Positions 51,897 to 61,397 of a stretch of DNA of 64,000 bases are shown here, in pieces (the first letter of the stretch is position 1; each line of letters begins with the position of its first letter). The notes under the pieces were generated by a model. That model saw nothing but the letters and a program-made list of their open reading frames with translations. It was not told where the DNA came from and made no database searches. Where the stretch lies: assembly GCF_014203665.1 (NCBI RefSeq), contig NZ_JACHJN010000015.1, positions 90,416 to 154,415 of the forward strand, read 5' to 3'. The stretch is from Saccharothrix tamanrassetensis. GTDB taxonomy: Bacteria > Actinomycetota > Actinomycetes > Mycobacteriales > Pseudonocardiaceae. The position numbers were made by a program, and so were the translations under genes.

Positions 51897-53222
51897 ATGA
51901 TGTCGGTTCCGGTCGCACCCGGTCGGTTGCCGTTGCTCGGGCACACGTTGTCGCTGCTGCGCGCACGGGCCGGCTTCACCGCCGGGCTGCGCGCCCGGGG
52001 CGAGATCGTGAAAGTCCACCTGGGTCCGGTGCCCACCTATTTCGTGACGAGTCCCCGATTCGTCCACCAGGTGCTCGTGACGGACAGCTCGCGATTCCGG
52101 AAAGGGATCATGTTCGAGCGGTTCCGGCCGTTCCTTGGCAACGGGCTGCTGCTGTCCGAGGGCGCGTACCACCGCAGGCAGCGGCGGATGGTGCAGCCCG
52201 CGTTCCACCGGGAGCGCATCGCCCGCTACGCCGCCACCATGGTCCGGGCGGCGACCGACGTGGCCGCCGGCTGGCGTCCGGGCGAGGTCCGGGTGGTCGA
52301 GCACGACATGCAGGCGCTCGCGGTCACCATCGTCGGCGAGGCGCTGTTCTCCACCGGGGTGGGGGAGCGGGCCACCGCCGAGATCCGCCGGTCGCTGTTC
52401 GACGTGCTGAAGAACGGCATGGTGCGCGCCTTGTCGCCGGAGTTCGTCAGCCGGCTCCCGCTGCCCGTGAACCGGCGGTTCGACGAGGCCTCCGAGCGGA
52501 TGCGCGGCATCGTGCTGGAGGTCATCGCGAGTCGGCGGACCGACGACGAGGACCACGGGGACCTGCTGTCCATGCTGCTGGCCGCGCAGGACGAGGAGTC
52601 CGGCGACGGGATGACCGACCGGCAGGCCTACGACGAGGTGCTGGCCCTGCTGACCGCGGGCGTCGAGACCACCGCGCTCGCGCTGGCCTGGGCGTTCCAC
52701 GAGCTGGCGGAGAACCCCGAGGTGGAACGGCGGGCGCACGCCGAGGTGGACGAGGTGCTGGCCGGTCGGCCGGCGACCTTCGAGGACCTGCCGAAGCTGG
52801 TCTACCTGCACCGGGTGGTCAACGAGGTGCTGCGGAAGTACCCGATCTGGATCCTGATGCGCAAGGCGGTCGAGCCGGTCGACCTCGGCGGCACGGTGCT
52901 GCCGCCCGGCGCGGAGGTCATCGTCAGCCCGCACGCCGTGCACCACGACCCGGCGCACTTCCCCGACCCCGAGCGCTTCGACCCCGACCGCTGGCTCCCG
53001 GAACGGGTCGCCGCGCTGCCGAAGGGCGCGTTCGTGCCGTTCGGGGGCGGTGCGCGCCAGTGCATGGGCAACGTGTTCGCGCAGACCGAGGTGGTGCTGA
53101 CGCTGGCGACGGTGGCGGCTCGCTGGCGGCTGGTGCCCGTCCCCGGCAAACCGGTGCGGACGAAGTTCACCACCGCCGCTTATCCGAGCGGGCTGCTGAT
53201 GACCGCGGTGCCGCGCAACTGA
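51897..53222 (+). CDS. Cytochrome P450
   Basis: 441 residues, a soluble bacterial P450. I-helix oxygen groove LTAGVETTALALAW (~250), the ExxR motif in VNEVLRKYPIW, the PERF-type DPERFDPDRWLP, and the haem loop FVPFGGGARQCMG with axial Cys389. The sequence is most like terpene-oxidising (pentalenene oxygenase-like) CYPs in its general pattern, but no terpene cyclase is present, and ferredoxin partners are absent. Substrate unknown. The ATG ATG start lies behind GAGGAG. Confidence 0.92.
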   Translation: MMSVPVAPGRLPLLGHTLSLLRARAGFTAGLRARGEIVKVHLGPVPTYFVTSPRFVHQVLVTDSSRFRKGIMFERFRPFLGNGLLLSEGAYHRRQRRMVQPAFHRERIARYAATMVRAATDVAAGWRPGEVRVVEHDMQALAVTIVGEALFSTGVGERATAEIRRSLFDVLKNGMVRALSPEFVSRLPLPVNRRFDEASERMRGIVLEVIASRRTDDEDHGDLLSMLLAAQDEESGDGMTDRQAYDEVLALLTAGVETTALALAWAFHELAENPEVERRAHAEVDEVLAGRPATFEDLPKLVYLHRVVNEVLRKYPIWILMRKAVEPVDLGGTVLPPGAEVIVSPHAVHHDPAHFPDPERFDPDRWLPERVAALPKGAFVPFGGGARQCMGNVFAQTEVVLTLATVAARWRLVPVPGKPVRTKFTTAAYPSGLLMTAVPRN

Positions 53223-53325
53223 TCAGCGGGCCGGTATGAGAGGGACCGATCCACTCGGCGTCGGAAGGCCATTCCGGGAAAGGTCCGTGCCCACCGGTAG
53301 ATGCCTCTCGGCGGACACGGGTGCG

Positions 53326-53994
53326 CTACGGGAGAGGCGTCGCACCGCGTTCGGCGATGAGCTGCTTCATGTACTCGCCCTCGCTCGACTGCGATTTCAG
53401 CATGTTCTCGGCGAGCGTCCGGACCACCGGGGCGCCGGCGTGCTTGGCCCCGTACTCGGCCATCGGCGCGCCGCCCTGGTGGTGCCGCAGCATCAGCTGG
53501 AGGAAGTACACGTCGAATTCGGTGCCGGCCAGCGAGCGCAGCTTCGCCAGTTCCTCGGAGGTGGCCATGCCGGGCATCAGCCCGGTCGTGCCCCCGGTCG
53601 ACGAGGAGTGGTGCGACGAGGAGTCCATCCACTTCATGTGCGTGCCGTCGACGGACTGCTCGGGCATCCCCCACAGGGTGAGCCAGCCCTTCATCCGCCC
53701 GACCTGCTCCAGCTGCGTCGACTCGATGTCGAACGCGAGCTGCCGGATCGCCGGGTCCGCCGTCTTGTCCCGCGCGGTGTTGGCCATGGTGATGCCCTGG
53801 AGGTGGTGCACCGCCATGTCCTGCGTGAACCCGACGTCCACCGAGTCCCGGCCGGGCGTGGCCGAGGAGTCCGCGCCCGGCAGCTTGATCAGCAACCCGA
53901 CGGCGGCACCGAGCAGCAGCACGGCGAGCACCGCCACGGTGACCACGACGGCCCGCGTGGTGGTGACGCTGCGCTGCTGCCCGGTGTCCGACAT
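53326..53994 (-). CDS. DUF305 secreted/membrane-anchored four-helix protein
   Basis: 222 residues. One N-terminal membrane segment (AVVVTVAVLAVLLLGAAVGLLI), then two DUF305 halves: FTQDMAVHHLQGITMANTA and YFLQLMLRHHQGGAPMAEYG, each with the HHxx(G/M)M-type ligands thought to bind copper. A His/Ser-rich insert (SSSHHSSSTGG) lies between them. It follows the DUF3105 gene by five bases and is surely co-transcribed with it. Pairs of this kind are widespread in actinomycetes and may handle metal at the cell surface. Confidence 0.85.
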   Translation of the reverse strand: MSDTGQQRSVTTTRAVVVTVAVLAVLLLGAAVGLLIKLPGADSSATPGRDSVDVGFTQDMAVHHLQGITMANTARDKTADPAIRQLAFDIESTQLEQVGRMKGWLTLWGMPEQSVDGTHMKWMDSSSHHSSSTGGTTGLMPGMATSEELAKLRSLAGTEFDVYFLQLMLRHHQGGAPMAEYGAKHAGAPVVRTLAENMLKSQSSEGEYMKQLIAERGATPLP

Positions 53995-53999
53995 CGAGG

Positions 54000-54821
54000 T
54001 CAGCTGCTCGGCTGGGTGGTCGGAGCGGCGTCGGAGGGCACCCCGGGCTGGTTGCCGGTCTCGGCCTGGTCCTCGGTGCCGCCGTCCATCGGGACCGCGT
54101 CCGCGCCCGGCGCCTCCACCACGAACGGCGGCGGGTTGTCGATGTCGAACGTGTTCGAGTCGCACGCCGCACCGATCTCCGGGTACGTGTACTGGTTGCG
54201 CCGCAGCGACTGGATGAACTGGTCGATCCGCTCGTCGTCGGCGCTCTCGACCTTGAGCTGGTGGCCCCACGCCTGGAGCGCGATCGGCTTGTCCAGGCCG
54301 GGGTACGGCGACAGCATGGTGTACTGCTGGCCGTCGGCCTTCTTCTTCAGCTTGTCCAGCGGCTCACCGCTGATCCGGTCCGGGTTGTACGCGATCCACA
54401 CCGCGCCGTGCTCCAGCGCGTGCACCATGTTCTCGGTGCGCACCGCCTTCGGGTACACGATGCCGGTGCAGTTCGCCCACGCGCCGTCGTGCGGACCACC
54501 GAAGGGCGGTGACTGGTCGTAGGCCACCCGCTGGGTCGGCTGCACGTGCTTGCCGGCCTTGTAGTCCTTCTTGACCACGCCCTGGATCTGGTCCGACGGG
54601 TCCTTGTTCTCCTCGGACGGGTTCCACTTCGCCAGGGCGGCCTCGCGCTGGTTCTTCTCCGAGATCTGCGCGTAGGCGTACCCGAACACCGTCCCTGCCA
54701 GCGCCAGCACGGCGATCACCGCGATGATGGTGCCCCACGGTTTCGGCTTCTTCGCCACCACCGAGGACCTCGCCGCCGCCACGCTGGAGCGCGTGGCCTT
54801 AGTCTTCTTGCCGCTGGTCAT
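54000..54821 (-). CDS. DUF3105 membrane-anchored protein
   Basis: 273 residues. A basic start (KKTKATRSSVAAARSSVVAKK) leads to a single membrane helix (IIAVIAVLALAGTVFGYAYA), so the rest is outside the membrane. The DUF3105 core shows DQSPPFGGPHDGAWANCTGI, ENMVHALEHGAVWIAYNPD and LQAWGHQL, with conserved His, Cys and Glu. The C-terminal tail is Pro/Gly-rich and disordered. The family is uncharacterised but nearly always precedes DUF305, as here. Confidence 0.85.
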   Translation of the reverse strand: MTSGKKTKATRSSVAAARSSVVAKKPKPWGTIIAVIAVLALAGTVFGYAYAQISEKNQREAALAKWNPSEENKDPSDQIQGVVKKDYKAGKHVQPTQRVAYDQSPPFGGPHDGAWANCTGIVYPKAVRTENMVHALEHGAVWIAYNPDRISGEPLDKLKKKADGQQYTMLSPYPGLDKPIALQAWGHQLKVESADDERIDQFIQSLRRNQYTYPEIGAACDSNTFDIDNPPPFVVEAPGADAVPMDGGTEDQAETGNQPGVPSDAAPTTQPSS

Positions 54822-54992
54822 GTCCGCCTCAGGTCAGTCGTCATACGCCCATGCCGCGGGCCAGTGTAGGGATACCGTGTCTGGTGACCGTCAACTGCCG
54901 GTCACCAAGGGTGGCCGTTAACAGTTGCCCGGCGTGGTCGCTCTCACTCCTCGGGACGCACAACCCGGTCGAGACCAGCGGGAACGTTTCCC

Positions 54993-54998
54993 TAGACT
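54993..54998 (+). promoter_or_regulatory. -10 box for argS, probably giving a leaderless mRNA
   Basis: TAGACT at 54993-54998 ends six bases before the GTG of argS (55005), so transcription would begin at or next to the start codon. No ribosome site precedes the GTG. Leaderless transcripts are frequent in actinobacteria. Confidence 0.5.
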
Positions 54999-55004
54999 TA
55001 ACGG

Positions 55005-56648
55005 GTGACTCCCGCTGCGCTCGCTGAACTGGTCCGTGCGACGGCCGTGGACGTGTTGTCCACCCGCGGCCTCGACCCCGCCGCCCTCCCCGCCGCGGTG
55101 ACCATCGAGCGACCCCGCAACCCCGAGCACGGCGACTACGCCACGAACCTCGCCCTCCAGGCCGCCAAGAAGCTCGGTGTCGTGCCCCGCGACCTGGCCG
55201 GCTGGCTGGCCGACGCGCTCACCGGCACGGACGCGATCGCGTCGGTGGAGGTCGCCGGGCCCGGCTTCCTGAACCTGCGGCTGGCCGCCGACGCGCAGGG
55301 CGCCATCGTCCGCGAGGTGGTCGAGGCGGGCGAGGCGTACGGCCGCGGCGACCAGTTCGCCGGCACCCGGATCAACCTGGAGTTCGTCTCCGCGAACCCG
55401 ACCGGCCCGGTGCACCTGGGCGGCACCCGGTGGGCGGCGGTGGGCGACGCGCTGGGCCGCGTGCTGGCCGCCAACGGCGGCGACGTGACCCGCGAGTACT
55501 ACTTCAACGACGCCGGCGCGCAGATCGACCGGTTCGTCCGGTCCCTGATCGCCGCCGCGAAGGGCGAGCCCGCCCCGGAGGACGGCTACGCGGGCGGCTA
55601 CATCGGCGACATCGCGGCCGAGGTGCTCGAGCGCGCGCCCGGCGCGCTGTCCGCCGAGGACTGTCACGAGGTCTTCCGCCGGATCGGCGTGAACCTGATG
55701 TTCGAGGAGATCAAGCAGGACCTGCACGACTTCGGCACCGACTTCGACGTGTACTTCCACGAGAACTCGCTGCACGAGTCGGGCGCGGTCGGCAAGGCGA
55801 TCGAGCAGCTCAAGGCGTCGGGCGGGCTGTACTTCGACAACGGCGCGTGGTGGCTGCGGTCCACCGAGTACGGCGACGACAAGGACCGGGTGGTCGTCAA
55901 GAGCGACGGCGAACCGGCCTACATCGCGGGCGACATCGCGTACTTCCTGGACAAGCGGTCGCGAGGGTTCGACCTGTGCATCTACATGCTGGGCGCGGAC
56001 CACCACGGCTACATCGGCCGGCTCAAGGCCGCCGCCGCGGCGGTGGGCGACGACCCGAAGTCCGTCGAGGTGCTGATCGGGCAGATGGTGAACCTGGTCA
56101 GCGACGGCAAGCCGGTGCGGATGAGCAAGCGCGCGGGCAACGTCATCACCATGCAGGACCTGGTGGAGGCGGTCGGCGTGGACGCCGCCCGGTACGCCAT
56201 GACCCGGTCGTCGGCGGACTCGACGCTGGACATCGACCTGGACCTGCTGCGCAAGCGCAGCAACGACAACCCGGTGTTCTACGTGCAGTACGCGCACGCG
56301 CGGCTGGCGTCGGTGCTGCGCAACGGCGCGGACCTGGGCGTCGAGCCGGGTGAGGAGTTCGAGCTGCTCGACCACGAGCGGGAGGGCGACCTGATCCGCA
56401 CCATCGGCGAGTTCCCGCGCGTGGTGGCCACCGCGGGCGAGCTGCGCGAGCCGCACCGGGTGGCGCGGTACCTGGAGGAGCTGGCGGGCACCTACCACCG
56501 GTTCTACGAAGCCTGCCGGGTGCTGCCGCGCGGCGACGAGGAGACCACCGAGCTGCACCGCGCCCGGCTCCAGCTGTGCGCGGCGACCAAGCAGGTCTTC
56601 CGCAACGGTCTGCAGCTGCTCGGCGTGAGCGCCCCGGAGCGGATGTGA
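55005..56648 (+). CDS. argS: Arginyl-tRNA synthetase
   Basis: 547 residues. N-terminal tRNA-binding domain, then the class I signature in variant form SANPTGPVHLGGTRWAAVGDAL (HIGH-like HLGG), DKDRVVVKSDGEPAYIAGDIAYFLD, LGADHHGYIGRLKAA, and KMSKS-like VRMSKRAGN. The C-terminal anticodon-binding helices end at ERM. It charges arginine on tRNA-Arg. First gene of the conserved actinobacterial operon argS-lysA-hom-thrC-thrB; its TGA overlaps lysA's ATG by one base. Confidence 0.97.
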   Translation: MTPAALAELVRATAVDVLSTRGLDPAALPAAVTIERPRNPEHGDYATNLALQAAKKLGVVPRDLAGWLADALTGTDAIASVEVAGPGFLNLRLAADAQGAIVREVVEAGEAYGRGDQFAGTRINLEFVSANPTGPVHLGGTRWAAVGDALGRVLAANGGDVTREYYFNDAGAQIDRFVRSLIAAAKGEPAPEDGYAGGYIGDIAAEVLERAPGALSAEDCHEVFRRIGVNLMFEEIKQDLHDFGTDFDVYFHENSLHESGAVGKAIEQLKASGGLYFDNGAWWLRSTEYGDDKDRVVVKSDGEPAYIAGDIAYFLDKRSRGFDLCIYMLGADHHGYIGRLKAAAAAVGDDPKSVEVLIGQMVNLVSDGKPVRMSKRAGNVITMQDLVEAVGVDAARYAMTRSSADSTLDIDLDLLRKRSNDNPVFYVQYAHARLASVLRNGADLGVEPGEEFELLDHEREGDLIRTIGEFPRVVATAGELREPHRVARYLEELAGTYHRFYEACRVLPRGDEETTELHRARLQLCAATKQVFRNGLQLLGVSAPERM

Positions 56649-58072
56649 TGAGGGCGCACCCGGCCGGTCCCCGGCACGCCGACGTCCTGGTCCCGTCCAA
56701 CACGGCGGGCAACCGTCCGTCCACTCCGGACGAAATCGACGCGCTGCACCGGAACGTGTGGCCGCGCAACGCGTCCCGCGCCGAGAGCGGCGTGGTCGGC
56801 CTCAGCGGGGTGGACGTGCGCGCGTTGGCCGAGGAGTTCGGCACGCCGCTGTTCGTGATGGACGAGGACGACTTCCGATCGCGCTGCCGGGACCACGCCG
56901 AGGCGTTCGGCGACCCCACGCAGGTGCACTACGCGTCCAAGGCGTTCCTGTCCGTCGCGGTGGCCCGCTGGGTCGCCGAGGAGGGCCTGAGCATCGACGT
57001 GTGCAGCGGCGGCGAGCTCGCCATCGCGCTGCGCGCGGAGTTCCCGCCGGATCGGATCGCGTTGCACGGCAACAACAAGTCCGTCGCCGAGCTGACCGCC
57101 GCGGTGGAAGCCGGCGTCGGCGCGGTGGTGCTCGACTCGTACTACGAGATCGCCCGGCTGGACCAGATCGCCCGGGAGCGCGGGCGCGTGCAGCCGGTGA
57201 TGATCCGGGTCACGGTCGGCGTGGAGGCGCACACCCACGAGTTCATCGCGACCGCGCACGAGGACCAGAAGTTCGGCTTCTCGCTGTCCTCCGGGGACGC
57301 GGCCGAGGCGGCGCGCCGGGTGCTGAAGTCCGAGGGCCTGCACCTGATCGGCCTGCACAGCCACATCGGCTCGCAGATCTTCGACGCCAGCGGCTTCGAA
57401 GTGGCCGCCCGCCGGGTGATCGGCCTGCTCGCGGAACTCCGCGACGAGCACGGCGAGGGCGTCCTCGAACACGTGTCCACGGTGGACCTCGGCGGTGGGC
57501 TCGGCATCGCGTACACGCCGGACGACGACCCGCCGCCGCCCGTCGAGCTGGCCCGCCAGCTGAAGAACATCGTGTCCAAGGAGTGCGAGCACGCCGGGCT
57601 GCCGGTGCCGAAGATCGCGGTCGAACCCGGCCGGGCGATCGTCGGCCCCAGCACGGTCACGCTGTACGAGGTGGGCACCATCAAGGACGTGCAGCTCGAC
57701 GCCGGCGCGATCCGCCGGTACGTCAGCGTCGACGGCGGCATGAGCGACAACATCCGCACCGCCCTGTACGACGCCGTGTACGACTGCAGGCTGGTGTCCC
57801 GCAAGGCCGAACCGGACGCGAAAGCGGTGCTGTGCCGGGTGGTCGGCAAGCACTGCGAGTCAGGGGACGTGGTGGTGCGCGACTGCTGGCTGCCCGACGA
57901 CCTCGCCCCCGGCGACCTGATCGCGGTCGCCGCGACCGGCGCGTACTGCTACTCGATGGCCAGCGGCTACAACCGGCTGCCCCGGCCCGCGCTCGCCGCG
58001 GTCGCGGACGGCCGGTCCCGGTTGCTGCTGCGCCGGGAGACCGAGGAAGACCTGTTCCGCCTGGAGGTATGA
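56648..58072 (+). CDS. lysA: Diaminopimelate decarboxylase
   Basis: 474 residues, PLP enzyme that decarboxylates meso-diaminopimelate to L-lysine, the last lysine step. VHYASKAFLSVAVARWVAEEG has the PLP lysine (YASKAF), GLHSHIGSQI the phosphate-site His, VDLGGGLGIAY the glycine loop, EPGRAIVGPSTVTLYEVG the substrate Arg region, and the C-terminal CESGDVV and GAYCYSMASGYN active-site segments. Translationally coupled to argS (TGATG) and one base before hom. Confidence 0.97.
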   Translation: MRAHPAGPRHADVLVPSNTAGNRPSTPDEIDALHRNVWPRNASRAESGVVGLSGVDVRALAEEFGTPLFVMDEDDFRSRCRDHAEAFGDPTQVHYASKAFLSVAVARWVAEEGLSIDVCSGGELAIALRAEFPPDRIALHGNNKSVAELTAAVEAGVGAVVLDSYYEIARLDQIARERGRVQPVMIRVTVGVEAHTHEFIATAHEDQKFGFSLSSGDAAEAARRVLKSEGLHLIGLHSHIGSQIFDASGFEVAARRVIGLLAELRDEHGEGVLEHVSTVDLGGGLGIAYTPDDDPPPPVELARQLKNIVSKECEHAGLPVPKIAVEPGRAIVGPSTVTLYEVGTIKDVQLDAGAIRRYVSVDGGMSDNIRTALYDAVYDCRLVSRKAEPDAKAVLCRVVGKHCESGDVVVRDCWLPDDLAPGDLIAVAATGAYCYSMASGYNRLPRPALAAVADGRSRLLLRRETEEDLFRLEV

Positions 58073-58073
58073 C

Positions 58074-59372
58074 GTGCCTGGCCAGAAACCGATCAAAGTG
58101 GCGCTGCTCGGCTGCGGCACGGTCGGCACCGAGGTGGTCCGGCTGCTGACCGACCAGGCGGCGGACCTGACCGCCCGGGTCGGTGCCCCCGTGGAGTTGG
58201 CGGGCATCGCGGTGCGCAAGCCGAACAAGCACCGCGAGGTGCCCGCCGAACTGCTCACCACGGACGTGGACGGCCTGGTCGAGTCCGACGTGGACGTCGT
58301 GGTGGAGGTGGTCGGCGGCATCGAGCCGGCCCGCACCTGGCTGCTGAAGGCCCTGCACGGGGGCAAGTCCGTGGTGACCGCCAACAAGGCGCTGCTGGCC
58401 GAGCACTCCGGCGAGCTGTTCCAGGCGGCCGACTCGACCGGCGCCGACCTGTACTTCGAGGCGGCGGTGGCGGGCGCGATCCCGCTGCTGCGCCCGCTGC
58501 GCGAGTCGCTGGCCGGTGACCGGATCACCCGCGTGATGGGGATCGTCAACGGCACCACCAACTTCATCCTCTCGGGCATGGACTCCACCGGCGCGAGCTA
58601 CTCGGAGACGCTGGAGGAGGCGACCCGGCTGGGCTACGCCGAGGCCGACCCGACGGCGGACGTGGACGGGTTCGACGCCGCGTCCAAGGCCGCCATCCTG
58701 GCGTCGCTGGCGTTCCACAGCCGGGTGACGGCCGCCGACGTGCACCGCGAGGGCATCGCGTCGGTCAGCGCGGCCGACATCGCCGCCGCCAAGGGGCTCG
58801 GCCGGACCGTGAAGCTGCTGGCCATCTGCGAGCGGGTGACCTCGGCCGGCGGGGAGAGCATCTCCGTGCGGGTGCACCCGGCGATGATCCCCCGGACCCA
58901 CCCGCTCGCGGGCGTGAACGGCGCGTTCAACGCGGTGTTCGTGGAAGCCGACGCGGCGGGCGAGATGATGTTCTACGGCCGGGGCGCGGGTGGCGCGCCC
59001 ACGGCCAGCGCGGTGCTCGGCGACCTCGTCGCGGTGGCCCGCAACCGGGTGGTCAGCGGGCGCGGCCCGCGCGAGTCGGCGTACGCGGCGCTGCCCGTGC
59101 GGCCGATGGGCCAGGCCCCCACCCGCTACCACATCAGCCTCGACGTGGCCGACCGGCCGGGTGTGCTGTCGCAGGTCGCGGCGGTGTTCGCGGAGCACGA
59201 CGTGAGCATCGCGGCGGTCCGGCAGGAGGGGAGGGTGGACGACGCCAGTCTGGTGATCGTCACCCACGCCGCGACCGACGCGGCACTGCGGTCGACCGTG
59301 GACAAAATCGGCGGACTGCCCGTGGTTCGAGAAGTCGTCAGCGTGATGCGGGTGGAAGGCGAAGAGACATGA
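58074..59372 (+). CDS. hom: Homoserine dehydrogenase
   Basis: 432 residues with NAD(P) loop VALLGCGTVGTEVVRLL, SVVTANKALLAEHSGEL, catalytic GIVNGTTNFIL with YAEADPTADVDGFDAASKAAI, and a C-terminal ACT domain (YHISLDVADRPGVLSQVAAV) that typically gives threonine feedback. It reduces aspartate semialdehyde to homoserine, the branch toward threonine and methionine. GTG start; the stop overlaps thrC as ATGA. The same intermediate is drawn off by the diaminobutyrate aminotransferase elsewhere in the window. Confidence 0.97.
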   Translation: MPGQKPIKVALLGCGTVGTEVVRLLTDQAADLTARVGAPVELAGIAVRKPNKHREVPAELLTTDVDGLVESDVDVVVEVVGGIEPARTWLLKALHGGKSVVTANKALLAEHSGELFQAADSTGADLYFEAAVAGAIPLLRPLRESLAGDRITRVMGIVNGTTNFILSGMDSTGASYSETLEEATRLGYAEADPTADVDGFDAASKAAILASLAFHSRVTAADVHREGIASVSAADIAAAKGLGRTVKLLAICERVTSAGGESISVRVHPAMIPRTHPLAGVNGAFNAVFVEADAAGEMMFYGRGAGGAPTASAVLGDLVAVARNRVVSGRGPRESAYAALPVRPMGQAPTRYHISLDVADRPGVLSQVAAVFAEHDVSIAAVRQEGRVDDASLVIVTHAATDAALRSTVDKIGGLPVVREVVSVMRVEGEET

Positions 59373-60472
59373 CGGCCCAGGCGACCTTCGGCGGAGCCGA
59401 CAGTCGGGTTACAGCACAGCCGGGGTGGCCCGGCATCATCCGGGCCTACGCGGACCGGATCCAGCTCCCCGAGGGGGCGAAGGTCGTCACCCTGCACGAG
59501 GGCGGCACGCCGCTGGTGGCCTCGGACTACCTGTCCGACGTGACCGGCTGCCAGGTGTACGTGAAGGTCGAGGGCGCGAACCCGACCGGCTCGTTCAAGG
59601 ACCGCGGCATGACGGTGGCCATGACGCACGCGCTGGCCAGCGGCATCAAGGCGGTCATCTGCGCGTCGACCGGCAACACCTCGGCGTCCGCCGCCGCCTA
59701 CGCGGCCAAGGCCGGGCTCACCGCCGCCGTGCTGGTCCCGCGCGGCAAGATCGCGCTGGGCAAGCTCGCCCAGGCGGTCGCGCACGGCGCGCGGATCCTG
59801 CAGATCGACGGCAACTTCGACGACTGCCTGGAACTGGCCGCCAAGACCTCCGCCGAGTACCCGATCACCCTGGTGAACTCGGTCAACCCGGTCCGGCTGG
59901 TCGGCCAGAAGACCGCCGCCTGGGAGATCTGCGACGTGCTCGGCCGCGCGCCGGACGTGCACTGCCTCCCGGTCGGCAACGCGGGCAACATCACCGCGTA
60001 CTGGCGCGGTTACTCGGACTACGCGACCGACGGGGTGGTCGGTTCGACGCCGCGCATGTTCGGCTTCCAGGCGGCCGGCGCCGCACCGCTGGTGCTCGGC
60101 GAGCCGGTCGCCGACCCGGAGACCATCGCCACCGCCATCCGGGTGGGCAGCCCGGCGTCGTGGACCGGCGCGGTGACCGCCAAGGAGCAGTCCGGCGGGC
60201 TGTTCGAGGCGGTCACGGACGAGAAGATCCTGGAGGCCTACCGGCTGCTGGCCTCGCGGGAGGGCATCTTCGTCGAGCCCGCGTCCGCGACCAGCGTGGC
60301 CGGCCTGCTCGCCACCGCCGCCGACGGCCGGCTGCCCGGCGGCTCGGTGGTCGTCTGCACGGTCACCGGCCACGGCCTGAAGGACCCCGACACGGCCCTG
60401 CTCGGCGTGACCGAGGTCGAGCCGGTGCCGGTCGACCCCGGCGCGGTCGCCACCGCGCTGGAACTGGCATGA
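59369..60472 (+). CDS. thrC: Threonine synthase
   Basis: 367 residues, PLP enzyme converting O-phosphohomoserine to threonine. LHEGGTPLVASDYLSDV, PTGSFKDRGMTVAMTHAL (PLP Lys77), CASTGNTSASAAAYAAKAG and the phosphate-site LPVGNAGNITAYWRGYSD are typical of the short actinobacterial form. ATGA overlaps on both sides (59369-59372 with hom, 60469-60472 with thrB) show a tightly coupled operon. Confidence 0.97.
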   Translation: MTAQATFGGADSRVTAQPGWPGIIRAYADRIQLPEGAKVVTLHEGGTPLVASDYLSDVTGCQVYVKVEGANPTGSFKDRGMTVAMTHALASGIKAVICASTGNTSASAAAYAAKAGLTAAVLVPRGKIALGKLAQAVAHGARILQIDGNFDDCLELAAKTSAEYPITLVNSVNPVRLVGQKTAAWEICDVLGRAPDVHCLPVGNAGNITAYWRGYSDYATDGVVGSTPRMFGFQAAGAAPLVLGEPVADPETIATAIRVGSPASWTGAVTAKEQSGGLFEAVTDEKILEAYRLLASREGIFVEPASATSVAGLLATAADGRLPGGSVVVCTVTGHGLKDPDTALLGVTEVEPVPVDPGAVATALELA

Positions 60473-61341
60473 CCGGCGTCCGGGTCACCGTCCCCGCGTC
60501 CACCGCCAACCTCGGGTCCGGGTTCGACGCGCTCGGCCTGGCGCTGGGCGTCCGCGACGAGGTCGAGTTCGAGGTGCGGCCGTCCGGGCTGGTGGTCGAG
60601 GTCTCCGGCGAGGGTCGGGACGTGCCCGGGGACGAGTCGCACCTGGTCGTGCGGGCCTTCCGGGCGGCCTGCGCCCGGCTGGAGGTGGACGTGCCGGGAC
60701 TGCGCCTGAGGTGCCGGAACGCCATTCCGCACGCGCGCGGCCTCGGCTCGTCGGCGGCGGCCGTGGTGGCGGGCGTGGCGGCCGGGTACGCGCTGGCCGG
60801 CCACGAGTTGGACACAACCGCGTTGCAACTCGCCGCCGAGTTCGAGGGCCACGCCGACAACGCGGCGGCGGCCATGTTCGGCGGCGTGGCGGTGGCGTGG
60901 ACGCAGGGTGACCGGTTCCGCGCGGTCCGCCTCGACCCGCACCCCGCGATCGAGCCGGTGGTGCTGATCCCCGAACAGGAATCGTCCACCCGGACGACGC
61001 GCGGCCTGCTGCCCGCCTCGGTGCCGCACGCGGACGCCGCGTTCGCCGCCGGGCGGTCCGCGCTGGCCGTCCACGCGCTGACCGCGGACCCCTCGCTGCT
61101 GCTCGACGCGCTGGACGACCGGCTGCACGAGCCGTACCGCGAGCCGGCCTGGCCGGCGACGTTCGCGCTGGTCAAGGCGTTGCGGTCGGTCGGGGTGGCG
61201 GCGGCGGTGTCGGGTGCGGGACCGACCGTGCTGGCCCTGCCGGAGGACGGGAAGCTGCCCGACGAGGTGGACCTGACCGGGTTCACCGCCCACCACGTCC
61301 CGGCCGACCCGGCCGGAGTGCGCGTTGCGCCACTCGGTTGA
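60469..61341 (+). CDS. thrB: Homoserine kinase (GHMP family)
   Basis: 290 residues. The GHMP start VTVPASTANLGSGFDALGLAL, the ATP loop IPHARGLGSSAAAVVAGVAA (GLGSSA) and the C-terminal AAVSGAGPTVLAL are all present. Phosphorylates homoserine for thrC. Last gene of the threonine operon; 343 bases of leader then separate it from rho. Confidence 0.96.
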   Translation: MTGVRVTVPASTANLGSGFDALGLALGVRDEVEFEVRPSGLVVEVSGEGRDVPGDESHLVVRAFRAACARLEVDVPGLRLRCRNAIPHARGLGSSAAAVVAGVAAGYALAGHELDTTALQLAAEFEGHADNAAAAMFGGVAVAWTQGDRFRAVRLDPHPAIEPVVLIPEQESSTRTTRGLLPASVPHADAAFAAGRSALAVHALTADPSLLLDALDDRLHEPYREPAWPATFALVKALRSVGVAAAVSGAGPTVLALPEDGKLPDEVDLTGFTAHHVPADPAGVRVAPLG

Positions 61342-61368
61342 GTGATGCGACGCGCCGAGCCCCGGTTG

Positions 61369-61397
61369 TTGCACCTGGCCGGAGCGGCGTCTACCCT
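61369..61397 (+). promoter_or_regulatory. Probable rho promoter
   Basis: TTGCAC (61369-61374), 17-nt spacer, TACCCT (61392-61397), close to the actinobacterial vegetative consensus. It lies 28 bases after thrB and would give a ~280-base leader before rho (start 61686). Long leaders on rho allow autoregulation. I see no other element in 61398-61685. Confidence 0.5.
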
